Below, piece after piece: positions 48,301-58,012 of a DNA stretch of 64,000 bases (the first letter of the stretch is position 1; the number at the start of each line of letters is the position of its first letter). The notes beneath the pieces are model-generated. The model saw only the letters and a program-made list of their open reading frames with translations. It had not been told where the DNA came from and made no database searches. The DNA lies in contig CANIVU010000039.1 of the NCBI GenBank assembly GCA_947470805.1, positions 1 through 64,000 on the forward strand, given 5' to 3'. The translations under genes were made by a program, and so were the position numbers. Origin of the DNA: Acidobacteriota bacterium. Its GTDB lineage: Bacteria > Acidobacteriota > Terriglobia > Bryobacterales > Bryobacteraceae.

Positions 48301-50511
48301 GTGACACGGCGCCTCTCCACATCCTGGGTCGTACGCACCGGATGGCTCCTCGTCGCGCTAACCTCGTGCTCCCATCGCGAGCCCGCCACCCCCGTGGCGT
48401 CGAACGACTATGTCGACGCGCGCACATGCGCCCCGTGTCACGCCGCTATCGCACGCGGCTACGCCAAAACCGGCATGGCGCAAGCCTTCTTCGTCCCCAC
48501 CGCCGCCAGCGTTCCCAATCCCAAGCCCTACTTCCACCCCGCCTCCGCCACCTGGTACGAAATGGTCGCCCGCAATGGAGCCTGGTTCCAACGCTGGTGG
48601 CAGATCGGCGCCAAGGGAAGCCGCGAAAGCGAAGGTGAAGCCCAGATCGATTTCGTCATGGGCTCCGGCAATCACGTCCGGACTTACCTGCACCGTACCA
48701 CCCGCGGCACCCTCACAGAACTCCCCCTTGCCTGGTACGCCGAAGCCGGCGGCACCTGGGCCCTCAACCCTGGCTTCGATACAGCCGATCCCCCCATCGG
48801 CCGCAAGATCGGCTACGACTGCATGTTCTGCCACAACGCCTACCCTGCGAATCAGCCCACCGGCGCAGAACCCGTCTTCAAGGGCCCGCTCCCCCAAGGC
48901 ATCGATTGCCAACGTTGCCACGGCCCCGGCGGCAACCACCTCCGCGCGGTCCAGCAGCCCAATGCCCAGCCCGCCGCCATCCGCGCCTCCATCGTTAACC
49001 CCGCCCGCCTCGCGAAAGATCGCGAAATGGATGTCTGCGCGCAATGCCATCTGGAAACCACCGTACGCCTGCTGCCCAACGCTATCCGCCGCTACGATCG
49101 CGCGCCCTTCTCCTACCGCCCCGGCGAACCATTCAGCGCGTTCCAGCTCACCTTCGATCACGCCCCCGGCGCCGGCCGTGAAGAGAAATTCGAAATCGTC
49201 AGCTCCGTCTACCGGCTGCGCCAGTCCAAGTGTTTCCTCCAAAGCCAGGGCGAACTGAAATGCCGGACCTGCCATAACCCCCACGACATCCGCCACGGCC
49301 AAGCCGGCCTCGATGGCTATAACAAGGCGTGCGCCAGCTGCCACCAGTCCGCCAAACTCCCCGCCGCCTCCCACCCCGCCGCCGCCACGAACTGCATCAA
49401 CTGCCACATGCCCAAGCGCCGTACGGAGGATGTCGTCCACGCCGTCGTCACCGACCACCGGATCCAGCGCCGCCCTCCGGCCAACCCACTCGCTCCGATC
49501 GCTGAACGCCACGGCCCCCAGTGGGAGTACCGCGGCGAAGTCGTCCCCTATGGCGATGGGGATGAACTCTACACCGCCGTCGCCCAGGTCATGCATGAGA
49601 GCAATCTTGCGGCCGGAATCCCTCGGCTGCAGGCCCAAATCGCCAGCCGCCAGCCAGCCCAGCCGGAGTTCCAAATGGAGTTGGGCGACGCACTCCAACG
49701 CGCCGGGCGATCGCAGGAATCGGCCGCCGCGTATCGCACTGCTTTGGAAATGCAGCCGGGCTCCCCCCGCCTCTGGGCTCGCCTCGCCATGCCTCTCCGT
49801 GCCGCCGGCCAAACGAAGGAGCCGCTCGAAGCCCTGCGCAAATCCCTCGCGATCGACGCGAACCAGCCCGATGTTTGGCTCAATCTCGGGCTGCTGGAAT
49901 CGCAGTTAGGCGATAAACCCGCCGCTATTCAATCCTTCCGCAAGTCCATCGCGCAGGATCCCGAACTGGCCGAAGGCCATGCCAGCCTCGCCGCCGTCCT
50001 CGCCGAGACCGGTCAGACCGCCGAAGCCGAAACCGAACTCCGCACTGCCCTCAGCCTCCGTCCCGCCCTGCCCGCTGCCCATGCGCAACTGGCCTACCTG
50101 TTCGCCAACCGGGGGGATTTGGAACAAGCCATCTGGCACTTCGCCCGTGCCGGAGACGCCGCCATTAACCAGTTCAGCTACGGCGTCACTCTCGTTCGTA
50201 TGAACCGTTTCGCGGAAGCGCGCGTGCATTTGCAGAAGTCCCTCGATGCCGATCCGAATCAGCCCATGGCGCACGAACTCCTCGGCCGCCTTCTGGCCGA
50301 AGCCGGCAAGGCGCCGGAAGCGATCGCGCACTTTCAGGAGGCCATCCGCCTCCGTCCCGATTTCGGCCAGGCCCATCTCAATCTGGCCGCGGCGCTGTTG
50401 CGCCAAGGCAACCGTTCCGCGGCCGCCGCCGAATTCCGCCTGGCCCAATCGGACCCCGATCCACAAATCCAAAAGATGGCCACGGCCGGCCTCAACGCCG
50501 CCGGCAGGTAA
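48301..50511 (+). CDS. Multihaem cytochrome c lipoprotein with TPR repeats
   Basis: 736 residues from GTG 48301; a leader ending LTSC suggests a lipoprotein. Seven CxxCH sites are visible: CAPCH, CMFCH, CQRCH, CAQCH, CRTCH, CASCH and CINCH, all in the first 380 residues. The remainder (about 430-730) is a string of TPR repeats such as AGRSQESAAAYRTALEMQP and AAIQSFRKSIAQDPELAEGH. Acidobacteria carry several such cytochrome-TPR proteins of unknown redox partner. Its 3' end overlaps the convergent methyltransferase-like gene by 20 bp. Confidence 0.88.
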   Translation: MTRRLSTSWVVRTGWLLVALTSCSHREPATPVASNDYVDARTCAPCHAAIARGYAKTGMAQAFFVPTAASVPNPKPYFHPASATWYEMVARNGAWFQRWWQIGAKGSRESEGEAQIDFVMGSGNHVRTYLHRTTRGTLTELPLAWYAEAGGTWALNPGFDTADPPIGRKIGYDCMFCHNAYPANQPTGAEPVFKGPLPQGIDCQRCHGPGGNHLRAVQQPNAQPAAIRASIVNPARLAKDREMDVCAQCHLETTVRLLPNAIRRYDRAPFSYRPGEPFSAFQLTFDHAPGAGREEKFEIVSSVYRLRQSKCFLQSQGELKCRTCHNPHDIRHGQAGLDGYNKACASCHQSAKLPAASHPAAATNCINCHMPKRRTEDVVHAVVTDHRIQRRPPANPLAPIAERHGPQWEYRGEVVPYGDGDELYTAVAQVMHESNLAAGIPRLQAQIASRQPAQPEFQMELGDALQRAGRSQESAAAYRTALEMQPGSPRLWARLAMPLRAAGQTKEPLEALRKSLAIDANQPDVWLNLGLLESQLGDKPAAIQSFRKSIAQDPELAEGHASLAAVLAETGQTAEAETELRTALSLRPALPAAHAQLAYLFANRGDLEQAIWHFARAGDAAINQFSYGVTLVRMNRFAEARVHLQKSLDADPNQPMAHELLGRLLAEAGKAPEAIAHFQEAIRLRPDFGQAHLNLAAALLRQGNRSAAAAEFRLAQSDPDPQIQKMATAGLNAAGR

Positions 50512-51331
50512 TCGCCGTCACCAGGTAACTCCGCGGCCCGAGATCCCAAACCCACGGCTCGGACATCGCCGGCGGCTCTGCCCAGTACGAAGCCAGCGGC
50601 GCCTCTCCCAGCAACCGTTGAATCAGCAACGGGTTCATCCCCGTGAAGCACCGCTGCTCCCGCACCACCCGTTCCATCACCCTCTTCGGCGCATCCACCA
50701 GTTCCGGGTGCGTATCGCTCGAAACAAAGTCCGTAAACAACACCGCCGTGCCCCCCGGCGCCGTCAACTCCGCTACCGTCCGCAAATGCTGCAGCCGGAC
50801 CAGTTCCACCAGTGGCCGCAACTCTTGGCGCGCCTCGCCCACCGCTCGCTGGAGAATCGTAATCAATTGCGACAGCAAACAGGTGGACGCCACCGCGGCA
50901 TACGGACCGCCCAGTTGCCCGACAGCGGGCAGTCCCGCCAGCGCCCCGCGCAGCCGCGCAAAATTCTCGCTCGAAGGCACCTGCGCCACCGCATGGCACT
51001 GTTCCAACGTACCGGTCAGGTCACAGGCTGAAAACTCGATCCGCTCTCGCTGTCCCATTCCCCCCGCGCTGTGAAACTGATTCGCCACTCCCGCCTGCAT
51101 CGCCTCGGCGTCAATGTCCACCAGCCGGATCCGCTCCCAGCGCGCAGTCAGCCGCACCAGATCCAGATCATTGCAGTTCCCCGCGCCCAGCACGCACAGC
51201 GACCCTGTCGCCTCAGCCTCCAGCCGCGACGTCACCTGCTCCCGATGTGCCGCAAACGCCTGCCAACTCGTTTGCGAGGCGCGGTTAAAGTACCGTTGCC
51301 GGAGAAACGGATTGACGTCCTGCTGCTTCAT
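50492..51331 (-). CDS. Putative SAM-dependent methyltransferase
   Basis: 279 residues. A Rossmann-type motif I is SLCVLGAGNCNDLDLVRLTA (about 44-63), with the acidic motif II residue in RIRLVDIDAEAMQAG (about 67-81). ATSCLLSQLI and TVAELTAPGGTAVLFTDFV look like motifs IV-V. The substrate class is unclear. No signal peptide. ATG at 51331. Confidence 0.65.
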   Translation of the reverse strand: MKQQDVNPFLRQRYFNRASQTSWQAFAAHREQVTSRLEAEATGSLCVLGAGNCNDLDLVRLTARWERIRLVDIDAEAMQAGVANQFHSAGGMGQRERIEFSACDLTGTLEQCHAVAQVPSSENFARLRGALAGLPAVGQLGGPYAAVASTCLLSQLITILQRAVGEARQELRPLVELVRLQHLRTVAELTAPGGTAVLFTDFVSSDTHPELVDAPKRVMERVVREQRCFTGMNPLLIQRLLGEAPLASYWAEPPAMSEPWVWDLGPRSYLVTAITCRRR

Positions 51332-51391
51332 CGTCTCGCAAATTTCATTGTAAGTTGCACCCTCAGCACCGAAGCCGGTGTCTAACCCGCA

Positions 51392-52435
51392 GTGACCCGG
51401 CTACCCGCCATTCTCGCCACCCTGTCGTGCGCATTCGCATTCTCCCAGCCCGTCCCACGCTTTCGCGCCGAAGACGTCCGCCCACACGGTTCCGCCGAAC
51501 CGCACCCCCTGCTCCCAGGCCTACTCACGTGGATCTTCGGCGCCGACTTAGCTGACGCCCATGGATGCACCGCCAAAAACGCCTCGGATCCCGCCACCTA
51601 CAAAACCGAACTCTGCGGAACCCGCGTTCTCGTCGGCGGAATTGAGGCGCGCCTCATCGCCGTCATGCCCGGTCAGATCAATCTCGTCCTTCCCGTCCAA
51701 CCTTGGGCGAACGAAATGGTCGACGTGCAGGTGGTCCGCCAAGGTAAAGCCAGCGCGGTCGTACCCGTCCATTTCGGTGACAATCGGCCGGTCCTTTCTC
51801 TCCCGGAGTCCGCGTTCGCCGGCATGCCCGTCTGGCTGCGTGTGGAAAAGCCATGGGGCAAGGGCTGGCTGCGTTACCCGTTCCACACTGAGCCGTGGGG
51901 TACCGGGCCCGGCGTGCTGGAAGTTCGCTCGCAGGGCCGGGATCTGCCGATGCTCTCCCTACTGCCTTTTGTTCTTCCCGATATCGGCCGGACAGTCGGC
52001 TTGCCGGGCGAAGTACCGCCGAAGTATCTCCATCGCCTCCCTCTACATCTCGTCTATCCCCTGGATCGCCCCGGGACCTATGAGTTCCGCTACACCGAGT
52101 ACAGGTTTCTTCCACTAAGCCGGGAGCGGGAAATCCATCTCCAATCCGCCTGGACGCCCATCGAGATCCAACCCGACACCCCCGCCCAACGCCGCGCCTG
52201 GCTGGAACGCCTGGCCGCCGCGCCTCGCCTCGACACCGTCGAACTCCTCTCCAATTTCCTTCCGTCGCTCCTCGCCCAACGGGACGAACCCGCCTTGCGT
52301 CTGCTTGCTCCTTACCTCGATTCGCGCGACCCCCTGGTCCGCAGCTATGCCGCCTACGCCTTGAACTACTTCGACGGTAAACTCCTCCAAAGAGTCGTGC
52401 CCGGTCGAAAACCCCTGCGGAACGTTCGGATTTAG
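51392..52435 (+). CDS. Secreted protein with TIGR03437-like N-terminal part
   Basis: 347 residues from GTG 51392; signal peptide-like TRLPAILATLSCAFAFSQ. The segment HPLLPGLLTWIFGADLAD, then ILVGG-like TRVLVGGIEARLIAVMPGQI and NLVLPVQPW, matches the 'Solibacter-type' domain normally at the C-terminus of larger proteins. Here it is N-terminal. The rest has beta-rich and helical parts without known domain; a HEAT-like tail (RRAWLERLAAAPRLDTVELL) ends the protein. Confidence 0.68.
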   Translation: MTRLPAILATLSCAFAFSQPVPRFRAEDVRPHGSAEPHPLLPGLLTWIFGADLADAHGCTAKNASDPATYKTELCGTRVLVGGIEARLIAVMPGQINLVLPVQPWANEMVDVQVVRQGKASAVVPVHFGDNRPVLSLPESAFAGMPVWLRVEKPWGKGWLRYPFHTEPWGTGPGVLEVRSQGRDLPMLSLLPFVLPDIGRTVGLPGEVPPKYLHRLPLHLVYPLDRPGTYEFRYTEYRFLPLSREREIHLQSAWTPIEIQPDTPAQRRAWLERLAAAPRLDTVELLSNFLPSLLAQRDEPALRLLAPYLDSRDPLVRSYAAYALNYFDGKLLQRVVPGRKPLRNVRI

Positions 52436-52461
52436 CGCGACAATAGCGAGGAGCGAAAATC

Positions 52462-53019
52462 ATGCCCTCCAAAGTCCTCATCGTCATCGGCGACGCCGCC
52501 GAAGCCATGGATACCCTCTACCCCTTCTTCCGCATTAAGGAAGCAGGGTACGAAGTCGTCGTCGCCGGCCCCGAAGCCCGCCTCTACCACCTCGTTATGC
52601 ACGAGATCCCGCCCGGCTGGGATATCACCCGCGAAGGCCCCAGCTACCATATGGCGGCCGACGTTGCCTTCGCTCATATCAATCCAGCCGACTTCATCGG
52701 CCTCTTCATCACCGGCGGGCGCGCGCCTGAATATCTCCGCTACGACCAGCACCTCATGGCCATCACGCGCCACTTCTTCGCGGAAAACAAACCCGTCGCC
52801 AGCGTTTGCCACGGCGTGGAAATCATCGCCGCCGCCGACGTGATCCGCGGAAAACGCGTCGCCACCGTCGCTAAATGCGCAATGGATGTCACCTTCTCCG
52901 GCGGCACCTTCGTCAACGAAGGCTGCGTACGCGATGGCAATCTCGTTAGCGGCCGCACCTGGCACGACAACCATCTCTTCATGGCCGAGTTCATGCGAAT
53001 GCTCGAAGCCGCCGTCTAA
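52462..53019 (+). CDS. DJ-1/PfpI-family protein
   Basis: 185 residues, with AGGAG upstream of ATG 52462. The nucleophile elbow ASVCHGVEIIAAADVIRGK places the reactive Cys near residue 114. The usual acidic partner region is present in FIKED-like PFFRIKEAGYEVVVAGPEAR, and FITGGRAPEYLRYD precedes the elbow. Members include deglycase, peptidase-like and chaperone proteins, so activity is not assignable. It lies 47 bp before the large BACON-like gene. Confidence 0.85.
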   Translation: MPSKVLIVIGDAAEAMDTLYPFFRIKEAGYEVVVAGPEARLYHLVMHEIPPGWDITREGPSYHMAADVAFAHINPADFIGLFITGGRAPEYLRYDQHLMAITRHFFAENKPVASVCHGVEIIAAADVIRGKRVATVAKCAMDVTFSGGTFVNEGCVRDGNLVSGRTWHDNHLFMAEFMRMLEAAV

Positions 53020-53035
53020 ACGGCCACCCACATGC

Positions 53036-53065
53036 TCTTCTCCTGGTGTCCGAACCAGGAGAAGA
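53036..53065 (+). promoter_or_regulatory. 12-bp hairpin sequestering the ribosome-binding site of the next gene
   Basis: Arms TCTTCTCCTGGT (53036-53047) and ACCAGGAGAAGA (53054-53065) pair perfectly around the 6-nt loop GTCCGA. The right arm contains the AGGAG Shine-Dalgarno of the gene starting at ATG 53067, and the stem ends 1 nt before that ATG. No T-run follows, so transcription termination is unlikely. The structure should lower translation unless melted, by temperature, a protein, an RNA or coupling with the upstream PfpI gene. Confidence 0.6.
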
Positions 53066-53066
53066 A

Positions 53067-56000
53067 ATGAACTCGTTCCGCACCGCCCCGCTCATCCTCG
53101 CCGCGCTGTCCCTCTGCGCCCTCACGCCTGCGCACGCCCAATCCGCCATTGTCGTCAACACCACAGCTATCCAGCTCAGCTCCTCCCCGGGTAATCCCGC
53201 CGCGGTCTCCCAAGCCGTCACCGTGAATACCAACAACGCCGCCTTCGGCTACCAGGTATCCACCACCATCTCCAGCCCCAGCGGCGGCAATTGGCTCACT
53301 GTCGACCGCCTCAGCGGCTCCACGCCCTCCGCCATTCTCGTCTCCGCCAATGCGGCCACACTCGCGGCCGGTACATATTTTGCGACTGTTCAGATCACCA
53401 GCTTCGGCGCCACCAATACTCCCGTCACCATTCCCGTCACCTTCATCGTGAGCGGAGCCGCCCAGCTCTCCTTCGCCCCCGCGTCCCTCACCTTCAACTA
53501 CCAGCTCGGCGGCGTATTCCCCTCGCCACAAACGATGTCGGTGACCGCCAGCGGTCAATCGGTCAGCTTTTCCGCCACTGCCCTCACCGTCACTGGCGCC
53601 GGTTGGCTCGAAGTCGGTCCCCCCAGCGGCGCCACTCCGGCCAATATCACCGTCAGCGCCTCCTCCGCATTTCTCAGCGCCGCCGCACCCGGTGTCTATA
53701 ACGGCTTCGTTGTCCTCACCCCCTCCACCGGGGGCGGCACGGCTGTCCAACTGCCCGTCACGCTGAACGTCACCGGCACCCCTAAGTTCACCGCCGCGCC
53801 TGAGTCCATCACCTTTAACTACCAGACAGGTCAGGCCAACCCCCCGCAGCAGACCATCAACATCGCCCTCCTCGGCGGGATTGGCCCCTTCAGTACCACC
53901 GTCAGCACCAGCCAGGGCGGCAACTGGCTCGTCGTCACGCCCCTTACCGGCGTCACCCCCACCATCCTCACCGTCGGCGTCCAGCAGCCTTCCTCCCTCC
54001 CACCGGGCATCTATAACGGCACAATCGCCATTGGCAGCCCCTCGGGCATTGGCGCGTCGCTCTCCATCCCGGTCACACTCACCATCAGCAACAGTCCGCT
54101 GCTCACCCTCGCCCCGAATGCTCTGAAGTTCACCTATCAAATTGGCGGCGCCAACCCCACGCCTCAGGTCGTCACCCCAGCCAGCTCCAGCACTGCCATC
54201 AACTTCGCCGTCACCCCCCAATCGGCCGGCAACTGGATCACCGTCAACCCCGTCTTCGGCACCACGCCCAATCCCATCAGCGTCGGTATCAACCCCGCCG
54301 GCCTCGCCCCTGGCACCTATACCGGCTCGGTCACTGTCACCGGCAACGGCGCCGGCAACGGCCCGCAATCTGTCCCAGTCACCCTCACCATTACCAATAA
54401 TCCCATCGTCACCGTTTCCACCACTGGCCTCACCTTCAACTACCAGCGCGGCCGCGACTTCCCCGGCGCCCAGGTCGTCAACGTCGGCAGCACCGGCGCT
54501 CCATTCAACTGGTCCATCTACGCCGAAACCATCTCCGGCACCGGCTATCTCACTGTCAACGTCACCACCGGTACCACCCCCGGCAGCTTCGCTGTCAGCA
54601 TGATCCCCTCCATCCTCGCCGCCGGCATCCCGGGCATCTATACTGCCCGCATCACCCTCACCGCCCCCGGCGCCGCCAATAGCCCTCTTGTTATCCCGCT
54701 AACGCTCGTCCTCAGCGATAGCGCGCTCGTCAACGTCAGCCAGCCCTCCCTCGCCTTCACCTTCCAGGGCGGCGGCGCGCTCCCCGCTCCCCAGTTCCTC
54801 TCTCTCACCAGCACCGGGGACCCGGTCAATCTCGCCGTCGCCAGCACCAGCACCGGCGGCTGGCTCACCGTCGGCCCCTCCACCACCGCCACCCCGGCCA
54901 ACGTCACCGTCCAGGTGAACCCCCTCGGTCTCCTGCCCGGTGTCTACAATGGCGCCATCACCATCACCTCCGCCGCGCAGAACAGCCCCATTACCATTCC
55001 CGTCTCTCTGACGGTTAGCGCCGGCACCCTCAGCGCCAGCCCCGCCAGCCTGACGTTCCTTCAGGCCCAGGGCGGCAACCCGCCGCCCGCCCAAACCATC
55101 GCCATCGCCAGTAACGGTCCCAGCCTGGCGTATTCCGCCACAGCCAACTCCGCCATCGGCTCCTGGCTCTCCGTCAGCCCCTCGGCCGCCGCGACGCCCG
55201 GCGCTGTTACCGTGAACGTCAACGGCTCCGGCCTTGCTCCCGGCACCTATATGGGCATCGTCACCGTAACCTCTACGGGTGCGGCCAATAGCCCGATTAA
55301 TCTTCCCGTCACCCTCACGGTTGGGGCGCAGCAGACCATCGCCGCAACCCCCTCCACCGTTGCCTTCAGCTACCAGGTGGGAGCGGCCACGCCATCCGCG
55401 CAGATCGTGACCCTCTCCTCCAGCGCGCCCTCGATCGCCTTCACCGCCACCTCCAGCGCCTCGTGGCTCACCGCCAGCCCGGCCAGCGGCACCGCGCCGA
55501 CCACGCTCTCCCTCGCCGTTAACCCAGCGGGCCTTACCGCCGGTACGTACAACGGCACCGTCACCATCACCGCCCCCGGCGCCGGCAACAGCCCGCAAAT
55601 GGTCGCCGTTTCGCTTACCGTCACGGCCTTGGCCTTCCCGGCCATCAGCGCTGTCGGTAACGGCGCCAGCTTCCTCCCGGGCCCCATCTCCCCCGGTGAG
55701 CTGATCTCCATCGTCGGAGCCAACCTCGGCCCGGCCACTCCCGCCTCCTTCGTCCTCAACGCCGTCGGCCTCGTTGATCCCACACTCTCCGACACCCAGG
55801 TCCTCTTCGACAACCTCCCCGGCACGGTGCTCTACACGTCCCAGACCCAGGTCAACGTCATCGTCCCGTACGATGTCTACGGCCGCCTCTCCGTGCGTAT
55901 GACGGTCATCTACCGTGGCCAAGTGTCCTCCATTCTCGAGCTCCGCGTGGCTGACGCCGCCCCCGGCATCTTCGCCATCGGGGGTTCCACACAGGGCGCG

Positions 56001-56348
56001 ATGGTGAACCAGAACGGCACCATCAACACGGCCACCAATCCCGCCCCGCGGGACTCTGTCGTCACCGTCTACTTGACGGGCGAAGGCCAAACGACACCCG
56101 GCGGCCAGGACGGCCGCGTCACCCCCCGTGACGGTACGCTCCTGAAGCGTCCGCTACTGGCCGTTACCGCCACCATCGGCGGCATGCCCGCCGTGGTGGA
56201 ATACGCCGGCGCCGCTCCCGGCATCGTCTCCGGCGTGATGCAGGCCAACCTCCGCATTCCCGCCAATGCCCCCGTCGGTAACCAACCGGTGGTCATCACG
56301 GTCGGTACCGCAATCAGCCAATCCAACGTGACGGTGGCGATCCGCTAA
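53067..56348 (+). CDS. Secreted eight-repeat BACON-like protein with TIGR03437 domain
   Basis: 1093 residues from ATG 53067 (signal peptide NSFRTAPLILAALSLCALTP). Residues about 30-840 contain eight tandem beta-sandwich repeats of about 95 residues sharing LTFNYQLGG, GNWLTVDRLSG and APGTYTGSVTVT-type phrases. From about 850 to the end is the 'Solibacter-type' domain: GNGASFLPGPISPGELISI, VIVPYDVYGRLSVRMTVIY and ATNPAPRDSVVTVYLTGEGQ. It has no enzymatic motif and is probably an adhesin or glycan-binding surface protein. Its ribosome-binding site is in a hairpin. Confidence 0.88.
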   Translation: MNSFRTAPLILAALSLCALTPAHAQSAIVVNTTAIQLSSSPGNPAAVSQAVTVNTNNAAFGYQVSTTISSPSGGNWLTVDRLSGSTPSAILVSANAATLAAGTYFATVQITSFGATNTPVTIPVTFIVSGAAQLSFAPASLTFNYQLGGVFPSPQTMSVTASGQSVSFSATALTVTGAGWLEVGPPSGATPANITVSASSAFLSAAAPGVYNGFVVLTPSTGGGTAVQLPVTLNVTGTPKFTAAPESITFNYQTGQANPPQQTINIALLGGIGPFSTTVSTSQGGNWLVVTPLTGVTPTILTVGVQQPSSLPPGIYNGTIAIGSPSGIGASLSIPVTLTISNSPLLTLAPNALKFTYQIGGANPTPQVVTPASSSTAINFAVTPQSAGNWITVNPVFGTTPNPISVGINPAGLAPGTYTGSVTVTGNGAGNGPQSVPVTLTITNNPIVTVSTTGLTFNYQRGRDFPGAQVVNVGSTGAPFNWSIYAETISGTGYLTVNVTTGTTPGSFAVSMIPSILAAGIPGIYTARITLTAPGAANSPLVIPLTLVLSDSALVNVSQPSLAFTFQGGGALPAPQFLSLTSTGDPVNLAVASTSTGGWLTVGPSTTATPANVTVQVNPLGLLPGVYNGAITITSAAQNSPITIPVSLTVSAGTLSASPASLTFLQAQGGNPPPAQTIAIASNGPSLAYSATANSAIGSWLSVSPSAAATPGAVTVNVNGSGLAPGTYMGIVTVTSTGAANSPINLPVTLTVGAQQTIAATPSTVAFSYQVGAATPSAQIVTLSSSAPSIAFTATSSASWLTASPASGTAPTTLSLAVNPAGLTAGTYNGTVTITAPGAGNSPQMVAVSLTVTALAFPAISAVGNGASFLPGPISPGELISIVGANLGPATPASFVLNAVGLVDPTLSDTQVLFDNLPGTVLYTSQTQVNVIVPYDVYGRLSVRMTVIYRGQVSSILELRVADAAPGIFAIGGSTQGAMVNQNGTINTATNPAPRDSVVTVYLTGEGQTTPGGQDGRVTPRDGTLLKRPLLAVTATIGGMPAVVEYAGAAPGIVSGVMQANLRIPANAPVGNQPVVITVGTAISQSNVTVAIR

Positions 56349-58009
56349 CGCGCCCCCACCACGAACAGGCTACCCGCGTTCTGCGTGTAGATCCGTCCGT
56401 CCCCACCGATCGCGAGCGGCGTGTACGCCGCTCCGATCGCCACCTTCAGGAACAGGTTGCCGACCAGCTTGCCGCTCCGGTCGATGGCATAGAGATTGCC
56501 GTCCTCGCTGTTGGCGTACAACACTCCGTCCCGGTCCACGGCCACCATGTTCACGCACCACTCGAAGCCTTCCTCCTGCGTCTCGCACCGGGTGGTCCCA
56601 TCGGGCAGACGCTCGCAGGCCTGAGTGTTCGTGCTGCGGAAGCCCCACTCCCGCTTCAGCCCGGCATCCAGGCTCACCAGGTCGTAGCGCTTCTCGTCCG
56701 GCAGGCAGAACGCCGCGTTCCCGCAGTAGGACGTCGCTCCGTAGTGGTTGTCCTTCAGCAGGACTGAGTACGTCCCGTCGTGCGGGTAGACGGCCGGGGT
56801 CGTGTCCCAGCCGAAGTCGTAGGCGGCCAAGTAATCGCCCGCCGGGCTGAACTTCATCAGGTGTCCCCGGAAGTTGTTGTAGCCCGTGAACGCCCCGTAC
56901 AGGATGGCGCCATCCGGCGCCACCACCGGGGAGGCGGTGGACTGGTCCAGCACCTGCCCAGCCGGCAGCGAGTTCGTCGTCGGGTCCACGCCGCGCGTTC
57001 CGCTGGCGGGCAGGGACACGTCGCAGCCGTCGTTCAACCGGTCCCGCAACGAAGAAATCCACTTCACCCGGAGGTTCGGATCGAGCGCCACCAGATAGCC
57101 GTAGCTCGAGTTGAAGTGGGCCCGGCTGACGGTATAGATGGTGCCATCGGTTCCGACCGCCGGCGCCACGTTCAGCCCTGGCCGCTGGCGGCCGCAGAGC
57201 CCGCTCGGCGGAACAGCGTCTGGCGTGGGCGGCCACGGCAGCGGCGCCGCGTTACCCGCATTCGCGAAGGTTTGCAGGCAAGTTGATGGCGCTTCGCGGT
57301 TCATCCGCCCGAACGACACCCGGGCCATACTGCCATCGGCGCCGATCTTCACCAGCCATGCCCCAGCCACTTCGGTGGTCCAGGGGTTCGCCGGCGCCAG
57401 TTGAATGGTGTTGTAGTACAGGTTGCCCTGCTCGTCGGCGGTGATCGGACCCGCCACGTACATGTTGGGGTTCTCCTCGCCGAAGGGGTTGATCTGCTCC
57501 ATGACGCGTCCGGAATCCCGGTCGATCTTCATCACCATCCCCGCGCTCGACGGGGCATAGATGTAGCGACCCACCAGCACCGGATGGAACACCGGCTCCC
57601 ACCGGCTGCCGGTATCGGGCGCTGGCTTCCATTGCGAGTCGGTGGTCCACTTCGGCGTCAGCTTGCCGCCTTCCCATTGCAGCCGGGTCACGTTCCACCG
57701 CATCCGGCTCCACAGCGCCGTACCACAGGGCTGGAGGAAGTCCTGGCAGGAGCGCCATTCGCCTTCGCGAGTCATCATGAACACGTCCTGGCCGTCCACG
57801 ATGGGCGCCATGTAATGCACCAGCAGGTTGCCGTTGCTGTCGTCGCGCATGGCATCGGCCAGCGGGTCATACAGGAAGTCGCCCTGGATCACCTCCGGCC
57901 GCTGTGCAGCCACGTTCACCGCACCGGTATGGCGGGGGTTCTGCCCCCACTGTGTCCACCCCTGGCCCCACGCCAGCCCGGCCACTAAGTACAGCGCCAA
58001 ACGTTTCAT
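56345..58009 (-). CDS. Secreted PQQ-like beta-propeller protein
   Basis: 554 residues; signal peptide MKRLALYLVAGLAWGQG, then WTQWGQNPRHTGAVNVAAQ, the usual propeller start. Blades include GTIYTVSRAHFNSSYGYLV, ALDPNLRVKWISSLR and DGVLYANSEDGNLYAIDRS. Eight or so Cys suggest disulfides. Related to but distinct from the EF-hand propeller at 9428-10831. Its 3' end overlaps the BACON-like gene end by 4 bp. Confidence 0.85.
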   Translation of the reverse strand: MKRLALYLVAGLAWGQGWTQWGQNPRHTGAVNVAAQRPEVIQGDFLYDPLADAMRDDSNGNLLVHYMAPIVDGQDVFMMTREGEWRSCQDFLQPCGTALWSRMRWNVTRLQWEGGKLTPKWTTDSQWKPAPDTGSRWEPVFHPVLVGRYIYAPSSAGMVMKIDRDSGRVMEQINPFGEENPNMYVAGPITADEQGNLYYNTIQLAPANPWTTEVAGAWLVKIGADGSMARVSFGRMNREAPSTCLQTFANAGNAAPLPWPPTPDAVPPSGLCGRQRPGLNVAPAVGTDGTIYTVSRAHFNSSYGYLVALDPNLRVKWISSLRDRLNDGCDVSLPASGTRGVDPTTNSLPAGQVLDQSTASPVVAPDGAILYGAFTGYNNFRGHLMKFSPAGDYLAAYDFGWDTTPAVYPHDGTYSVLLKDNHYGATSYCGNAAFCLPDEKRYDLVSLDAGLKREWGFRSTNTQACERLPDGTTRCETQEEGFEWCVNMVAVDRDGVLYANSEDGNLYAIDRSGKLVGNLFLKVAIGAAYTPLAIGGDGRIYTQNAGSLFVVGAR

Positions 58010-58012
58010 GCC

